From BM003 sp963699835 (GTDB lineage Bacteria > Pseudomonadota > Gammaproteobacteria > Steroidobacterales > BM003), in NCBI GenBank assembly GCA_963699835.1, contig CAVOVJ010000010.1:62001-126000 (forward strand): 64,000 bases of DNA, written 5' to 3'. The notes beneath the pieces were generated by a model. The model was not told where the DNA came from. It saw only the letters and a program-made list of their open reading frames with translations, and searched no databases. How positions within the stretch are numbered: position 1 is the first letter of the stretch; every line of letters begins with the position of its first letter. Of the stretch, positions 56,034 to 64,000 are shown one piece after another. Both the position numbers and the translations under genes were made by a program.

Positions 56034-56653
56034 AACCGCTACCCCAGGCACTTCTCGATCAGGTCGGTTTGTGGCGCGCCCGTAATGGCGCTCAGCGGGT
56101 GGCCACGATTGCCACCGGCTACCCCGAACTGGATAAGCAATTGCCTGGCGGTGGCTGGCCTCTGGGTGCGCTGACCGAGTTGATTGTCGGGCATTACGGG
56201 ATTGGTGAGTTGAGATTGTTTTTGCCGGCGCTGTCCGCATTGAGCCGTCAGTGTGACCGCAGGCTGGTGTGGGTTGCACCACCACATGAGCCCTATGCGC
56301 CGGCACTTGCTGCGGCAGGTCTGGACATCTCCCGGCACCTGGTGGTGCGACCGGAGCAGTCGCGCGACGCTCTGTGGGCCGCCGAACAGGGCCTGCGCTC
56401 CGGGTGCTGCGCGGCGGTACTGTTATGGATAGAGCGCCTGAGTGGCAGGGAAGCACGCCGTTTGCAGTTGGCCGCCGAGTCGGGCGCCGCCTGGGGGCTG
56501 ATCTTTCGTCCACCCGCGGCGGCGCAGGAACATTCGCCAGCTGCCCTGAGACTGGAGATGAGCGCCGACAGTGGTGAGCGCTGCTTGCGCATCCTGAAAG
56601 CCCGCGGTGGGCGGCCTGCGGTGTTGGACGGCCTGCAATGGCTGGCCCATTGA
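56030..56653 (+). CDS. imuA: ImuA, RecA/SulA-like mutasome subunit
   Basis: 207 residues of the ImuA (SulA-like, COG4544) family. It has the RecA-like core strand pattern (ELDKQLPGGGWPLGALTELI) but the Walker A is degenerate (GHYGIGEL), as is usual for ImuA. It works with ImuB and DnaE2 in error-prone lesion bypass. It starts at GTG 56030, overlapping the lexA stop, and lies 30 bases before imuB. Confidence 0.9.
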   Translation: MKPLPQALLDQVGLWRARNGAQRVATIATGYPELDKQLPGGGWPLGALTELIVGHYGIGELRLFLPALSALSRQCDRRLVWVAPPHEPYAPALAAAGLDISRHLVVRPEQSRDALWAAEQGLRSGCCAAVLLWIERLSGREARRLQLAAESGAAWGLIFRPPAAAQEHSPAALRLEMSADSGERCLRILKARGGRPAVLDGLQWLAH

Positions 56654-56683
56654 CCCGGCCCGGCATAGGGAAGTCGCCAGGTC

Positions 56684-58237
56684 ATGAGCCGTTTACAGGA
56701 AAAGTCCCTCCCGCTTTTTTCTCTTGCCGATGAACAGCCGCTAAAACCGGCCCATGACGCGGTGCCGGTTTCACCGTTCGCGCGCCCCGTGCCGAGACCG
56801 GTATTATGGCTGGCGGTGAACCTGCCGCGTCTCGGGCTGGAGGTGTTCGGTCACAACGACGGCCCGCTGATTGTCGTAACCGGGCAAGGTGCCGCGCGCC
56901 GGGTATGGATACCCAACGATACCTGTATTGCTGCCGGCATACGCCCCGGCATGAGTCTCAATGCCGCGTTTGCCTTGCTGCCGGATTTGCGAGCGGCGGA
57001 ACGTAGCCCCTTACGTGAACAGCAGGCGCTGGAACAAATTGCCATCCGGCTTGGGCGGTTCAGTCCCCGTGTCAGTTGCGATGCCGCCGACATGGTGTTG
57101 CTGGAAGTACAGGGCAGTCTGCGATTGTTCGGCGGGCTGGAGCGACTCTGCAGCGATGTGCGGGGCGTTCTGAGCGAGTCCGGATACACGACGCGGCTGG
57201 CGCTCGCGCCCACGCCGCTCGCAGCGGCATGGCTGGCCCGCGCTGGCGAGGGGAAGCCGGTTCTGGAGACCGCGCAATTATCGGGGCAGCTCGGCCGAGT
57301 GCCCCTGTCATGTCTCGACTGGCCGGAGCAGTTGCTCGCAACACTCGCAGGCATGGGGGTATATACGCTGTCCGATTGCCTGCGTTTACCGCGTGACGGT
57401 TTTGCCCGGCGTTTTGGTCAGCAACGTCTCGATATGCTTGATCGGGCGCTGGGCCGGCAGGCCGATCCGCGCCAGGCTTTTACCCCGCCGGCCTATTTTG
57501 CGGATACGCTCGAGTTTGATTTCGAGGTGCATACCGCATCTGCGCTGGCGCCCTGGGTCGGTTGTTTGCTGAGCCGGCTGCAGAGGTTTCTTCTGCCCCG
57601 GCAGTTGGCGGTGGAACGTGTCATTTTCGAAGTAGTACATGCCGATCATCCGCCAACGCGCCTGCCGCTGGGGCTGGCGAGCCCGAGTTGCGATGGTGCC
57701 TATATTGGCGGACTCATGGCGGTGATCCTGGAGCGTCTCGTACTGCCGGCGCCGGCCAATGCGCTGTGTTTGCGCAGCGGGACGCCACTACCGTTGCGCC
57801 AGGACAGTGCGGGTCTTTTCGATGCTGACCCTGATCAGCCGGCAGACCGGCGCGGATTACGCGAACTGGTCGGGCGATTACGGGTCCGGCTCGGAGACGC
57901 CGCGGTATACGGTACGCACCTGGTCGCCGAGCATCGCCCCGAAGTGGCATGGCGGCGGGGCGGGGCCAGCGGCGATGTCGTGTCCCCGGTCCCGGCTATG
58001 CGTCCTGCGTGGATGCTGGATGTGCCGAGAGCGCTTGAGATCGTGCGGGAACGACCCTGGTATTGCGGCCGCCTGCAGATCGAGAGCGGGCCCGAGCGTA
58101 TCGAAACCGGATGGTGGGATGATGCCCCGGTAAGCCGGGATTACTACATAGCAGTCAATCCCGATGGCGCCCGGCTGTGGATTTATCGTGAACGCCGTAA
58201 AACGCCGCGCTGGTTTCTGCACGGAGTTTTCGGCTGA
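56684..58237 (+). CDS. imuB: ImuB, catalytically degenerate Y-family polymerase-like adaptor
   Basis: 517 residues. The Y-family fold is recognisable but the active-site acids are replaced: LAVNLPRLGLEVF stands where polymerases have a DxD metal motif, and VLLEVQGSLRLFGG replaces the second acidic motif. ImuB is therefore the structural hub that bridges the beta clamp, ImuA and DnaE2. A possible clamp motif KSLPLF lies at residues 7-12, and QDSAGLFD lies internally at about 380. dnaE2 begins at the last base of its stop codon. Confidence 0.93.
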   Translation: MSRLQEKSLPLFSLADEQPLKPAHDAVPVSPFARPVPRPVLWLAVNLPRLGLEVFGHNDGPLIVVTGQGAARRVWIPNDTCIAAGIRPGMSLNAAFALLPDLRAAERSPLREQQALEQIAIRLGRFSPRVSCDAADMVLLEVQGSLRLFGGLERLCSDVRGVLSESGYTTRLALAPTPLAAAWLARAGEGKPVLETAQLSGQLGRVPLSCLDWPEQLLATLAGMGVYTLSDCLRLPRDGFARRFGQQRLDMLDRALGRQADPRQAFTPPAYFADTLEFDFEVHTASALAPWVGCLLSRLQRFLLPRQLAVERVIFEVVHADHPPTRLPLGLASPSCDGAYIGGLMAVILERLVLPAPANALCLRSGTPLPLRQDSAGLFDADPDQPADRRGLRELVGRLRVRLGDAAVYGTHLVAEHRPEVAWRRGGASGDVVSPVPAMRPAWMLDVPRALEIVRERPWYCGRLQIESGPERIETGWWDDAPVSRDYYIAVNPDGARLWIYRERRKTPRWFLHGVFG

Positions 58238-61200
58238 TGCAACCCGGTTATGCGGAGCTGCATGCGCTCAGTAATTTCACGTTCCTGCGTGGCGCTTCGC
58301 ACCCGGAGGAACTCGTAACAACCGCTGCGGCATTCGGTTATCGTGCGCTGGCGCTGACCGACGAATGCTCAATGGCCGGAATCGTGCGCGCACACAGCGC
58401 AGCCCGCTCACTCGATTTACAGTTGATCGCCGGTAGCGAACTGCGACTGACCGATGCCACCAGGCTGGTGGTGCTGGCAACGAGCCGGCAGGGCTATGCC
58501 GAACTTTGCCACCTGATTACGTTGGGACGCCGTGCCGCGGAGAAAGGCGAATATACGCTGTGCCGTGACGATTTCGCCACCGGTTTACCGCATTGCCTGG
58601 TGTTGTGGCTGCCGGGCGCGCAGCCTGATACGCAGACCGGCGCGTGGGTGGCGGAGCAGTTCCCGGGACGCAGCTGGCTTGCTGTCGAACTTCTGGCGGG
58701 CGGGCGCGATTGCATCGACCGCCGGATACTCGACAGTCTCGGCCGGCGTCTCGGTCTGCCGCGTGTCGCCGCGGGCGATGTTCACATGCATCGGCGTTCT
58801 CGCCGTGCCTTGCAGGACACGCTGACCGCGATACGCTTGAAAACGACTCTGGACGGTGCCGGTTTCGCGCTATATCCAAATGGTGAGCGCCATTTGCGCG
58901 CGCGCCGCCGGCTCGCGCTTCTGTATCCGCGGGAGATGCTTGACGAGACGCTGCATATTGCCGAACGCTGCGACTTTTCCCTCGATGAATTGCGCTATGA
59001 ATATCCGCGTGAGCTGGTTCCTGAAGGACATACACCCGCTGCTCATCTGCGTCGCCTGACCGAGGAGGGCATGCGCAGGCGCTGGCCGAATGGGGCCACG
59101 GATAAGGTAAAGCGCATGATCCGGCACGAGCTGGGGTTGATCAGTGAACTCGCCTATGAGCCGTATTTTCTGACGGTATACGACCTGGTCCGGTTTGCGC
59201 GCAAACATCGCATTCTTTGCCAGGGGCGAGGCTCGGCCGCCAACTCGGCTGTTTGTTTCTGCCTGGGTATCACCGAGGTTGACCCTGCCCGCATGGCGAC
59301 TCTTTTCGAACGATTTATCTCGCGTGAACGTAATGAACCGCCCGATATCGATGTCGATTTCGAGCATGAAAGACGCGAAGAGGTGATCCAGTACATCTAC
59401 CGCAAATATGGCCGCGAGCGGGTCGCGCTGACGGCGACCGTGACAACTTACCGCGCCAGGAGCGCGGTGCGTGATGTCGGTAAGGCGCTTGGGCTCGATC
59501 CGTTGCAGATCGACAGGCTGGCACGGGCGATGCGCTGGATCTCCGATACCGATGTCGACGAACAGCGCATCCGCGAGGCGGGTTTCAGTCCTGACACACC
59601 GGTTATCGCGCGCCTGCTCAGGCTGGTGCGTGAGCTGATAGGCTTTCCGCGTCACCTATCCCAGCATGTCGGTGGATTCGTGTTTTCGGCGGGGCCTCTG
59701 TATGAGCTGGTGCCGATAGAAAATGCCGCGATGCCCGAGCGTACCGTTATCCAGTGGGACAAGGACGATCTGGATGAGCTGGGTCTGCTGAAGGTCGACG
59801 TGCTGGGCCTCGGTATGTTGTCAGCGATTCGCCGCAGCTTTGACCTGATAGCGTCGTATCGGGGAAAGCGCTGGAGCCTGGCCACGGTGCCGGCCGAGGA
59901 TCCGGCTGTTTACGACATGATCGGCCGTGCCGATACCGTTGGGGTATTCCAGATTGAGTCGCGTGCGCAGATGGCGATGCTGCCGCGTCTGAAGCCTCGT
60001 TGCTATTACGACCTGGTCATCGAGGTGGCAATCATTCGGCCCGGACCGATACAGGGCGATATGGTCCATCCCTATTTGCAACGCCGCAATGGTGAAGAAC
60101 CGGTGACTTATCCCAGCCCGGACGTCGAGGATGTGCTGGCGCGCACGCTGGGTGTGCCGATCTTCCAGGAGCAGGTCATGCAGCTTGCCATTGTGGCGGC
60201 CGGATTCAGTGCCGGTGAAGCGGATCAGCTGCGTCGGGCGATGGCCGCATGGCGCCGCCGCGGCAGTCTCGGACCGTTCGAAGACAGGCTGATCAGCGGC
60301 ATGGCGGAGCGTGGTTACAGCGAAAGCTTCGCACGGCAGATATTCAACCAGATACAGGGTTTTGGCGAATACGGATTTCCGGAATCGCACTCGGCGAGCT
60401 TTGCCCTGCTCGTCTATGTGTCGTCATGGCTCAAATGCCACGAGCCCGCTGCGTTTACCTGCGCGCTGATAAACAGCCAGCCGATGGGTTTCTATGCGCC
60501 GGCGCAACTGGTCCAGGACGCGCGGCGGCACGGAGTCGAGGTGCGTCCCGCGGATGTCTGCAGCAGCGACCACGACTGTACACTCGAAGCCTCGTTGCAG
60601 ACGCAGCCGGCGATACGTCTGGGTCTGCGCATGGTCAAAGGACTATCTGCGGACAGCGCCCGGCGGATTGCAACGGCACGCTCGTACCGGGCATTTGCCA
60701 GTATGCAGGACCTGGTGGAACGGGCCGGGCTGGAACGCAGGGATCTGAATGCGCTGGCCGCAGCCGATGCCTTGCGTGAACTGGCGGGGCATCGCCATCG
60801 TGCCAGGTGGGAGGTGCTGGGGGTGGAGCCGCCGACACCTTTGCTGCCGCAGCCGCGTATTGCCGAGGCCGAGCCGATGTTGCGTGTGGCAACTGAAGGC
60901 GAGGATATTGCCGCCGATTACAATCACCTTGGCCTGTCCCTGCGGAGACATCCTCTGGCCTTGCTGCGTGCGTTTCTGCGTGAGAAAGGGATGTCGACGG
61001 CGCAGGAATTGCGCGCGCTTGGCGACGGCGAGTGGGTCATTACTGCCGGAGTGGTCATTACCAAACAACGCCCGGGCAGCGCCAAGGGAGTAACGTTCGT
61101 TACGCTCGAGGACGAAACCGGTCATGTGAATGTCATTGTCTGGCGCAAGCTTGCCGAGCGGCAACGAAAAACTCTGTTGGGAGCAAGGTTGATGGGGGTG

Positions 61201-61311
61201 CGCGGCAAGTTGCAACGCCAGGGGGAGGTGCTGCATCTGGTCGCGCAACGTTTGGAAGATCATACGAATTTGTTGGGAAAACTTGTTACCCGGTCACGAG
61301 ATTTTCATTGA
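58237..61311 (+). CDS. dnaE2: Error-prone DNA polymerase DnaE2 (ImuC)
   Basis: C-family alpha subunit for translesion synthesis. 1,024 residues: PHP domain (HALSNFTFLRGASHPEELV), palm with RNEPPDIDVDFEHERREEVIQYIYRKYG (metal Asp pair), thumb and fingers, helix-hairpin-helix, and an OB fold (VVITKQRPGSAKGVTFVTLEDE) ending SRDFH as is usual for DnaE2. It lacks the extended C-terminal beta- and tau-binding part of replicative DnaE. It ends the SOS operon. Confidence 0.96.
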   Translation: MQPGYAELHALSNFTFLRGASHPEELVTTAAAFGYRALALTDECSMAGIVRAHSAARSLDLQLIAGSELRLTDATRLVVLATSRQGYAELCHLITLGRRAAEKGEYTLCRDDFATGLPHCLVLWLPGAQPDTQTGAWVAEQFPGRSWLAVELLAGGRDCIDRRILDSLGRRLGLPRVAAGDVHMHRRSRRALQDTLTAIRLKTTLDGAGFALYPNGERHLRARRRLALLYPREMLDETLHIAERCDFSLDELRYEYPRELVPEGHTPAAHLRRLTEEGMRRRWPNGATDKVKRMIRHELGLISELAYEPYFLTVYDLVRFARKHRILCQGRGSAANSAVCFCLGITEVDPARMATLFERFISRERNEPPDIDVDFEHERREEVIQYIYRKYGRERVALTATVTTYRARSAVRDVGKALGLDPLQIDRLARAMRWISDTDVDEQRIREAGFSPDTPVIARLLRLVRELIGFPRHLSQHVGGFVFSAGPLYELVPIENAAMPERTVIQWDKDDLDELGLLKVDVLGLGMLSAIRRSFDLIASYRGKRWSLATVPAEDPAVYDMIGRADTVGVFQIESRAQMAMLPRLKPRCYYDLVIEVAIIRPGPIQGDMVHPYLQRRNGEEPVTYPSPDVEDVLARTLGVPIFQEQVMQLAIVAAGFSAGEADQLRRAMAAWRRRGSLGPFEDRLISGMAERGYSESFARQIFNQIQGFGEYGFPESHSASFALLVYVSSWLKCHEPAAFTCALINSQPMGFYAPAQLVQDARRHGVEVRPADVCSSDHDCTLEASLQTQPAIRLGLRMVKGLSADSARRIATARSYRAFASMQDLVERAGLERRDLNALAAADALRELAGHRHRARWEVLGVEPPTPLLPQPRIAEAEPMLRVATEGEDIAADYNHLGLSLRRHPLALLRAFLREKGMSTAQELRALGDGEWVITAGVVITKQRPGSAKGVTFVTLEDETGHVNVIVWRKLAERQRKTLLGARLMGVRGKLQRQGEVLHLVAQRLEDHTNLLGKLVTRSRDFH

Positions 61312-61382
61312 TCTGCAGAGCTGCGGGCGCGAATGCAATGATGGAGCATCAGAGCTGTCAGGCCGGGTGATCGCGCCGGGGC

Positions 61383-61640
61383 TCAGTCAAGCTGGAACTG
61401 CCTGAAATCATCGCCGTCGTCGAAGTCGTCGAAAACATCACGCATGTCCTGCTGTGAGCGCTTGTCTTCCATGTAAGCTTCGAGCCGTTGTCGCGCAGTC
61501 ATGCTGCCGTTGCCGGACGGCCCCTTTACGACGACTGGCTCGACCTCGACCGAGTCATCGTCGTCGACATCCAGATCGTCATCGTCGGAAAGATCGATGT
61601 CATCATCGTCAAAGCTGTCTACCGTGGGTTCCTCGCTCAT
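61383..61640 (-). CDS. Very acidic small protein, PA3496-like
   Basis: 85 residues, with Asp/Glu runs (FDDDDIDLSDDDDLDVDDDD) then a basic-acidic helix TARQRLEAYMEDKRSQQDMRD and an acidic C-terminus. This resembles the small PA3496 family, whose NCBI name is putative envelope integrity protein. The function is unknown. It lies on its own between convergent dnaE2 and divergent gspF-side sequence; no clear promoter. The low complexity of the first half makes homology calls risky. Confidence 0.6.
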   Translation of the reverse strand: MSEEPTVDSFDDDDIDLSDDDDLDVDDDDSVEVEPVVVKGPSGNGSMTARQRLEAYMEDKRSQQDMRDVFDDFDDGDDFRQFQLD

Positions 61641-61795
61641 TTCCCTTCACCCTGCGCACGAGAATTCAGACTCCTTCATCGCGTATATAAGGCGAATTCG
61701 TTTCGAGCGCAAGCATCATAAAACTGCAACATGCGAGATCGCGAAAATCGTGGGGGACGGATCGACCGTGTAATCGGCCCGCAGCCTGAGCTGCG

Positions 61796-63010
61796 CTAAC
61801 CGACCAGCTGGTTGAGCTCGAACAGCGGAAGCAGCATCGACACGACGATGGCCAGCACCACCACGCCCATGAGTACGATCAGCGCCGGCTCCAGAATCGC
61901 CAGCAATGCCGAGATGATGCCGTCGAGTTCGCGTTCCTGGTTGGTCGCCGCACGATTCAACATCGTCTCGAGCTGGCCGCTGGTCTCACCGCTCGAGATC
62001 AGGTGCAGGGTCATCGGCGGGAAAAGCCCGCTTTTAGCCAGGGATTTTCCGATTGCGCCGCCTTCGCGGACTCGCGCCGCCGCCTCGCTAACCGCCTCCC
62101 GCATTGGGATGTTACTGACTACCGCACCTGAAATGCGAAAGCTCTCGAGTACCGGGACCCCGCTGCCGGCGAGGATGCTGAGTGTCCTTGTGAATCGGGC
62201 TGTATTGACGCCTTGCACCAGGCGACCAATCACCGGTATCCGCAGCAGGAATCTGTGATATTTGCGGCGCGCGTCTTCGCGTTGCAGCAAGGCACGAATT
62301 CCAAAAAACAATGCGATGACAATTGCCAGCAACAACCACCAGTAATCGCGCATGAAATCGCTGACCGAGATCAGGATTCGCGTCGGCGTGGGCAGCAGAT
62401 TGCCAGTATTTTCGAATACGCTGACGACCTTGGGTACGACGAAAGCGAGCAGAAAAGAGACGATCGTAATTGCCAGGGTGGTCAGAACGATCGGGTAGAT
62501 CATCGCACTCGATACTTTCTGCCGCAGCACCTGGCGGCCCTCGGTAAAATCGGCGAGCCGCTCCAGCACTGCATCGAGATGCCCCGACTGCTCGCCGGCG
62601 GCGACGGTTGCCTGGTAGATCTCAGGGAAAGCCTGCGGGAACTCTGCGAGGCCGTCGGCAAGGGCATGGCCCTCCATGACCTTGGCACGCACGCCGAGAA
62701 TGATGCTTTTCAGGCGCGGCTTGTCGTGCTGTTCGGATATTGCCAGCAACGCTTCTTCCAGCGGCAGTCCCGACTGGACCAGCGTCGCGAGCTGGCGGGT
62801 CAACAGAGCCAGGTCCGCTGCACCGAGACCACGGCGCAAATGCAGCTGGCCGCCGCGCCGTGCCTCCGTCTTAACAACTTCGCTGACTTCTATAGGAAGC
62901 AGCTTTTTCTCGCGCAGCAGTTGCCGTACCTGCTTTGCGGTATCGCCCTCGAGCACGCCTTTGCGCTCGCGTCCGCGCGTGTCGACGGCCGTGTACTCGA
63001 ACGCCCCCAT
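61796..63010 (-). CDS. gspF: Type II secretion system inner-membrane protein GspF
   Basis: 404 residues with two copies of the GspF/PilC domain, each with cytoplasmic helices and a membrane segment, and a final helix near the C-terminus (IVLMGVVVLAIVVSMLLPLFELNQLVG). It begins MGAFEYTAVDTRGR, a classical GspF start; the frame is open 22 codons further upstream but that overlaps gspE. It sits after gspE on the same strand. The downstream gspG-type pseudopilin genes are not here, so the cluster ends or is split. Confidence 0.93.
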   Translation of the reverse strand: MGAFEYTAVDTRGRERKGVLEGDTAKQVRQLLREKKLLPIEVSEVVKTEARRGGQLHLRRGLGAADLALLTRQLATLVQSGLPLEEALLAISEQHDKPRLKSIILGVRAKVMEGHALADGLAEFPQAFPEIYQATVAAGEQSGHLDAVLERLADFTEGRQVLRQKVSSAMIYPIVLTTLAITIVSFLLAFVVPKVVSVFENTGNLLPTPTRILISVSDFMRDYWWLLLAIVIALFFGIRALLQREDARRKYHRFLLRIPVIGRLVQGVNTARFTRTLSILAGSGVPVLESFRISGAVVSNIPMREAVSEAAARVREGGAIGKSLAKSGLFPPMTLHLISSGETSGQLETMLNRAATNQERELDGIISALLAILEPALIVLMGVVVLAIVVSMLLPLFELNQLVG

Positions 63011-64000
63011 TAGTCGGCACGCGATACGCGCAAGACTTCTTCGACCGTCGTAACCCCCTCTAGAACCTTGCGGCAACCATCGTCACGCAGACTCGGGCTG
63101 CAGGTTCGGGCATGCCGTTCCATCTCGTGCTCACTGGCGCCGTCATGGATCATCGTGCGCAGGGTGTCGTCGATGGTGACCAGCTCGTAAATTCCGCTGC
63201 GGCCGCGATATCCACCACCGCTGCTGGCAACCTCGCGGCGTGGACGGTACAAGGTCGGCGGATCGGATGGATCGCGCTTGAGCAGCTGACACTCGTACTC
63301 GCTGGCGCTATAGGCTTCCTTGTCATCCGGCGAGAGCATCCGGACCAGGCGTTGCGACAGAACCCCGATCACACTCGATGACAACAGGAATGGCTCGACA
63401 CCCATGTCACGCAAGCGGGTGACCGCACCCACCGCGGTGTTGGTGTGAAGGGTCGACAGCACAAGGTGCCCGGTCAGACTGGCCTGAATCGCGATTTCCG
63501 CGGTCTCGAGGTCGCGGATTTCGCCGACCATGACCACATCCGGATCCTGGCGCAGGATCGCACGCAGTCCACGCGCAAATGTCATGTCAACCTTGGTGTT
63601 GACCTGGGTCTGGCCGATGCCGTCGATGTGATATTCGATCGGGTCCTCGACGGTCATGATATTGCGGCTGTTGTCGTTGATACGCCCAAGCGCGGCATAC
63701 AGTGTCGTGGTCTTGCCCGAGCCGGTAGGTCCGGTGACAAGGATAATGCCGTGCGGGCGATGAATCAGGTCGTCGATAGTATTGCGGGCCGGTTCCGCCA
63801 TGCCGAGATGCTCGAGTTCGAGGCGCCCGGCCTGTTTGTCCAGAAGACGCAATACCACGCGCTCGCCATACCCGGACGGGATTGTCGAGACGCGGACGTC
63901 GACCGCACGACCGGCGATTCGCAACGAGATGCGACCGTCCTGGGGCAGGCGTTTCTCGGCGATGTCCATACGGGACATCACCTTTACCCGCGACACGACG
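63010..64000 (-). CDS. gspE: Type II secretion ATPase GspE, C-terminal part
   Basis: The gene runs off the window; codons continue to base 64000. The visible 330 residues include Walker A GPTGSGKTTTLYAAL, Asp box (MTVEDPIEYHIDGIGQ), Walker B (LRQDPDVVMVGEIRDLETAEIAIQAS) and His box (TGHLVLSTLHTN). The region where GspE usually has a CxxC-CxxC zinc site instead reads MLSPDDKEAY and RREVASSGGGYRGR, with no cysteines. It ends GVTTVEEVLRV, as expected, and its stop overlaps the gspF ATG. Confidence 0.93.
   Translation of the reverse strand, partial: VVSRVKVMSRMDIAEKRLPQDGRISLRIAGRAVDVRVSTIPSGYGERVVLRLLDKQAGRLELEHLGMAEPARNTIDDLIHRPHGIILVTGPTGSGKTTTLYAALGRINDNSRNIMTVEDPIEYHIDGIGQTQVNTKVDMTFARGLRAILRQDPDVVMVGEIRDLETAEIAIQASLTGHLVLSTLHTNTAVGAVTRLRDMGVEPFLLSSSVIGVLSQRLVRMLSPDDKEAYSASEYECQLLKRDPSDPPTLYRPRREVASSGGGYRGRSGIYELVTIDDTLRTMIHDGASEHEMERHARTCSPSLRDDGCRKVLEGVTTVEEVLRVSRAD

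Noticed and set aside
62213..63013. 266-codon open frame opposite gspF
   Set aside because: Shadow frame; gspF is well supported.
1..64000. Programmed +1 frameshifting as a genome-wide mechanism
   Set aside because: Break points share no slippery sequence, stop codon or codon context, and three events are -1; error is simpler.
1..64000. tRNA, rRNA, CRISPR, insertion sequence or prophage
   Set aside because: Looked for in the gaps and long frames; none found, and gene order is that of a core chromosome.

Overview
This 64 kb window reads as one contiguous chromosomal segment of a GC-rich gammaproteobacterium. The evidence is the gene content and order. rnc-era-recO-pdxJ-acpS, mfd, the Lol lipoprotein exporter, comEC-exbB-exbD-msbA-lpxK-ycaR-kdsB-LMW-PTP, rne, rluC, maf and yceD-rpmF-plsX-fabH run in an order that, from memory, largely matches Pseudomonas, with local rearrangements. 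I see no rRNA, tRNA, insertion sequence, prophage or CRISPR array. The species cannot be named from this sequence; an uncultured marine or soil gammaproteobacterium assembled from a metagenome or long reads would fit.

Layout. 1-9.2 kb (+): DUF4845 tail, rnc, era, recO, pdxJ, acpS, a PolB-type exonuclease, rlmD, a CYTH protein, an L,D-transpeptidase, nagZ, hpt and a methylthioinosine phosphorylase. 9.3-12.6 kb (+): polyphosphate kinase and a diguanylate cyclase. 12.6-19.4 kb (-): a MoxR-DUF58-DUF4381-BatA-BatB/C-BatD cluster. 19.6-25.3 kb: a degenerate GGDEF protein (+), then csiV, mfd and a small secreted protein (-). 25.5-28.8 kb (+): Lol permease, Lol permease, LolD. 28.8-37.1 kb: DUF2062 (-), then a (+) run from comEC through lipid A and Kdo genes to a low-molecular-weight phosphatase. 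37.1-45.1 kb: rne (-), rluC (+), maf (-), then yceD-rpmF-plsX-fabH (+). 45.1-55.2 kb: an orphan 70-aa gene, a YkvA-like protein, an SLC13 transporter, a LysM/YkuD L,D-transpeptidase, a small lipoprotein, an FAD oxidoreductase and an RND efflux pair. 55.2-61.3 kb (+): lexA-imuA-imuB-dnaE2, a complete SOS mutagenesis operon behind tandem LexA boxes. 61.4-64 kb (-): an acidic small protein, gspF and the 3' part of gspE.

Two things stand out. First, at least 15 single-base frame disruptions fall in 11 otherwise well-conserved genes (rlmD, mtnP, the DUF4381 gene, csiV, mfd, both Lol permeases, kdsB, rne, ldt2 and the FAD oxidoreductase); 12 of the 15 are equivalent to one extra base. Several of these genes are usually essential, so consensus sequencing error is the simplest reading. 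Each affected gene is annotated here as one locus with its likely break point. Second, the lexA-imuA-imuB-dnaE2 operon is intact and carries a 34-bp perfect palindrome that forms two abutting SOS boxes over the -10 element.

How the genes work together: the window combines core RNA processing (RNase III, Era, RNase E, RluC, RlmD), envelope building (LpxK, MsbA, KdsB, Lol, CsiV, L,D-transpeptidases, NagZ), fatty acid and phospholipid initiation (AcpS, PlsX, FabH), DNA repair and mutagenesis (RecO, Mfd, LexA-ImuAB-DnaE2), and salvage of methylthioinosine to IMP (MTI phosphorylase plus Hpt).
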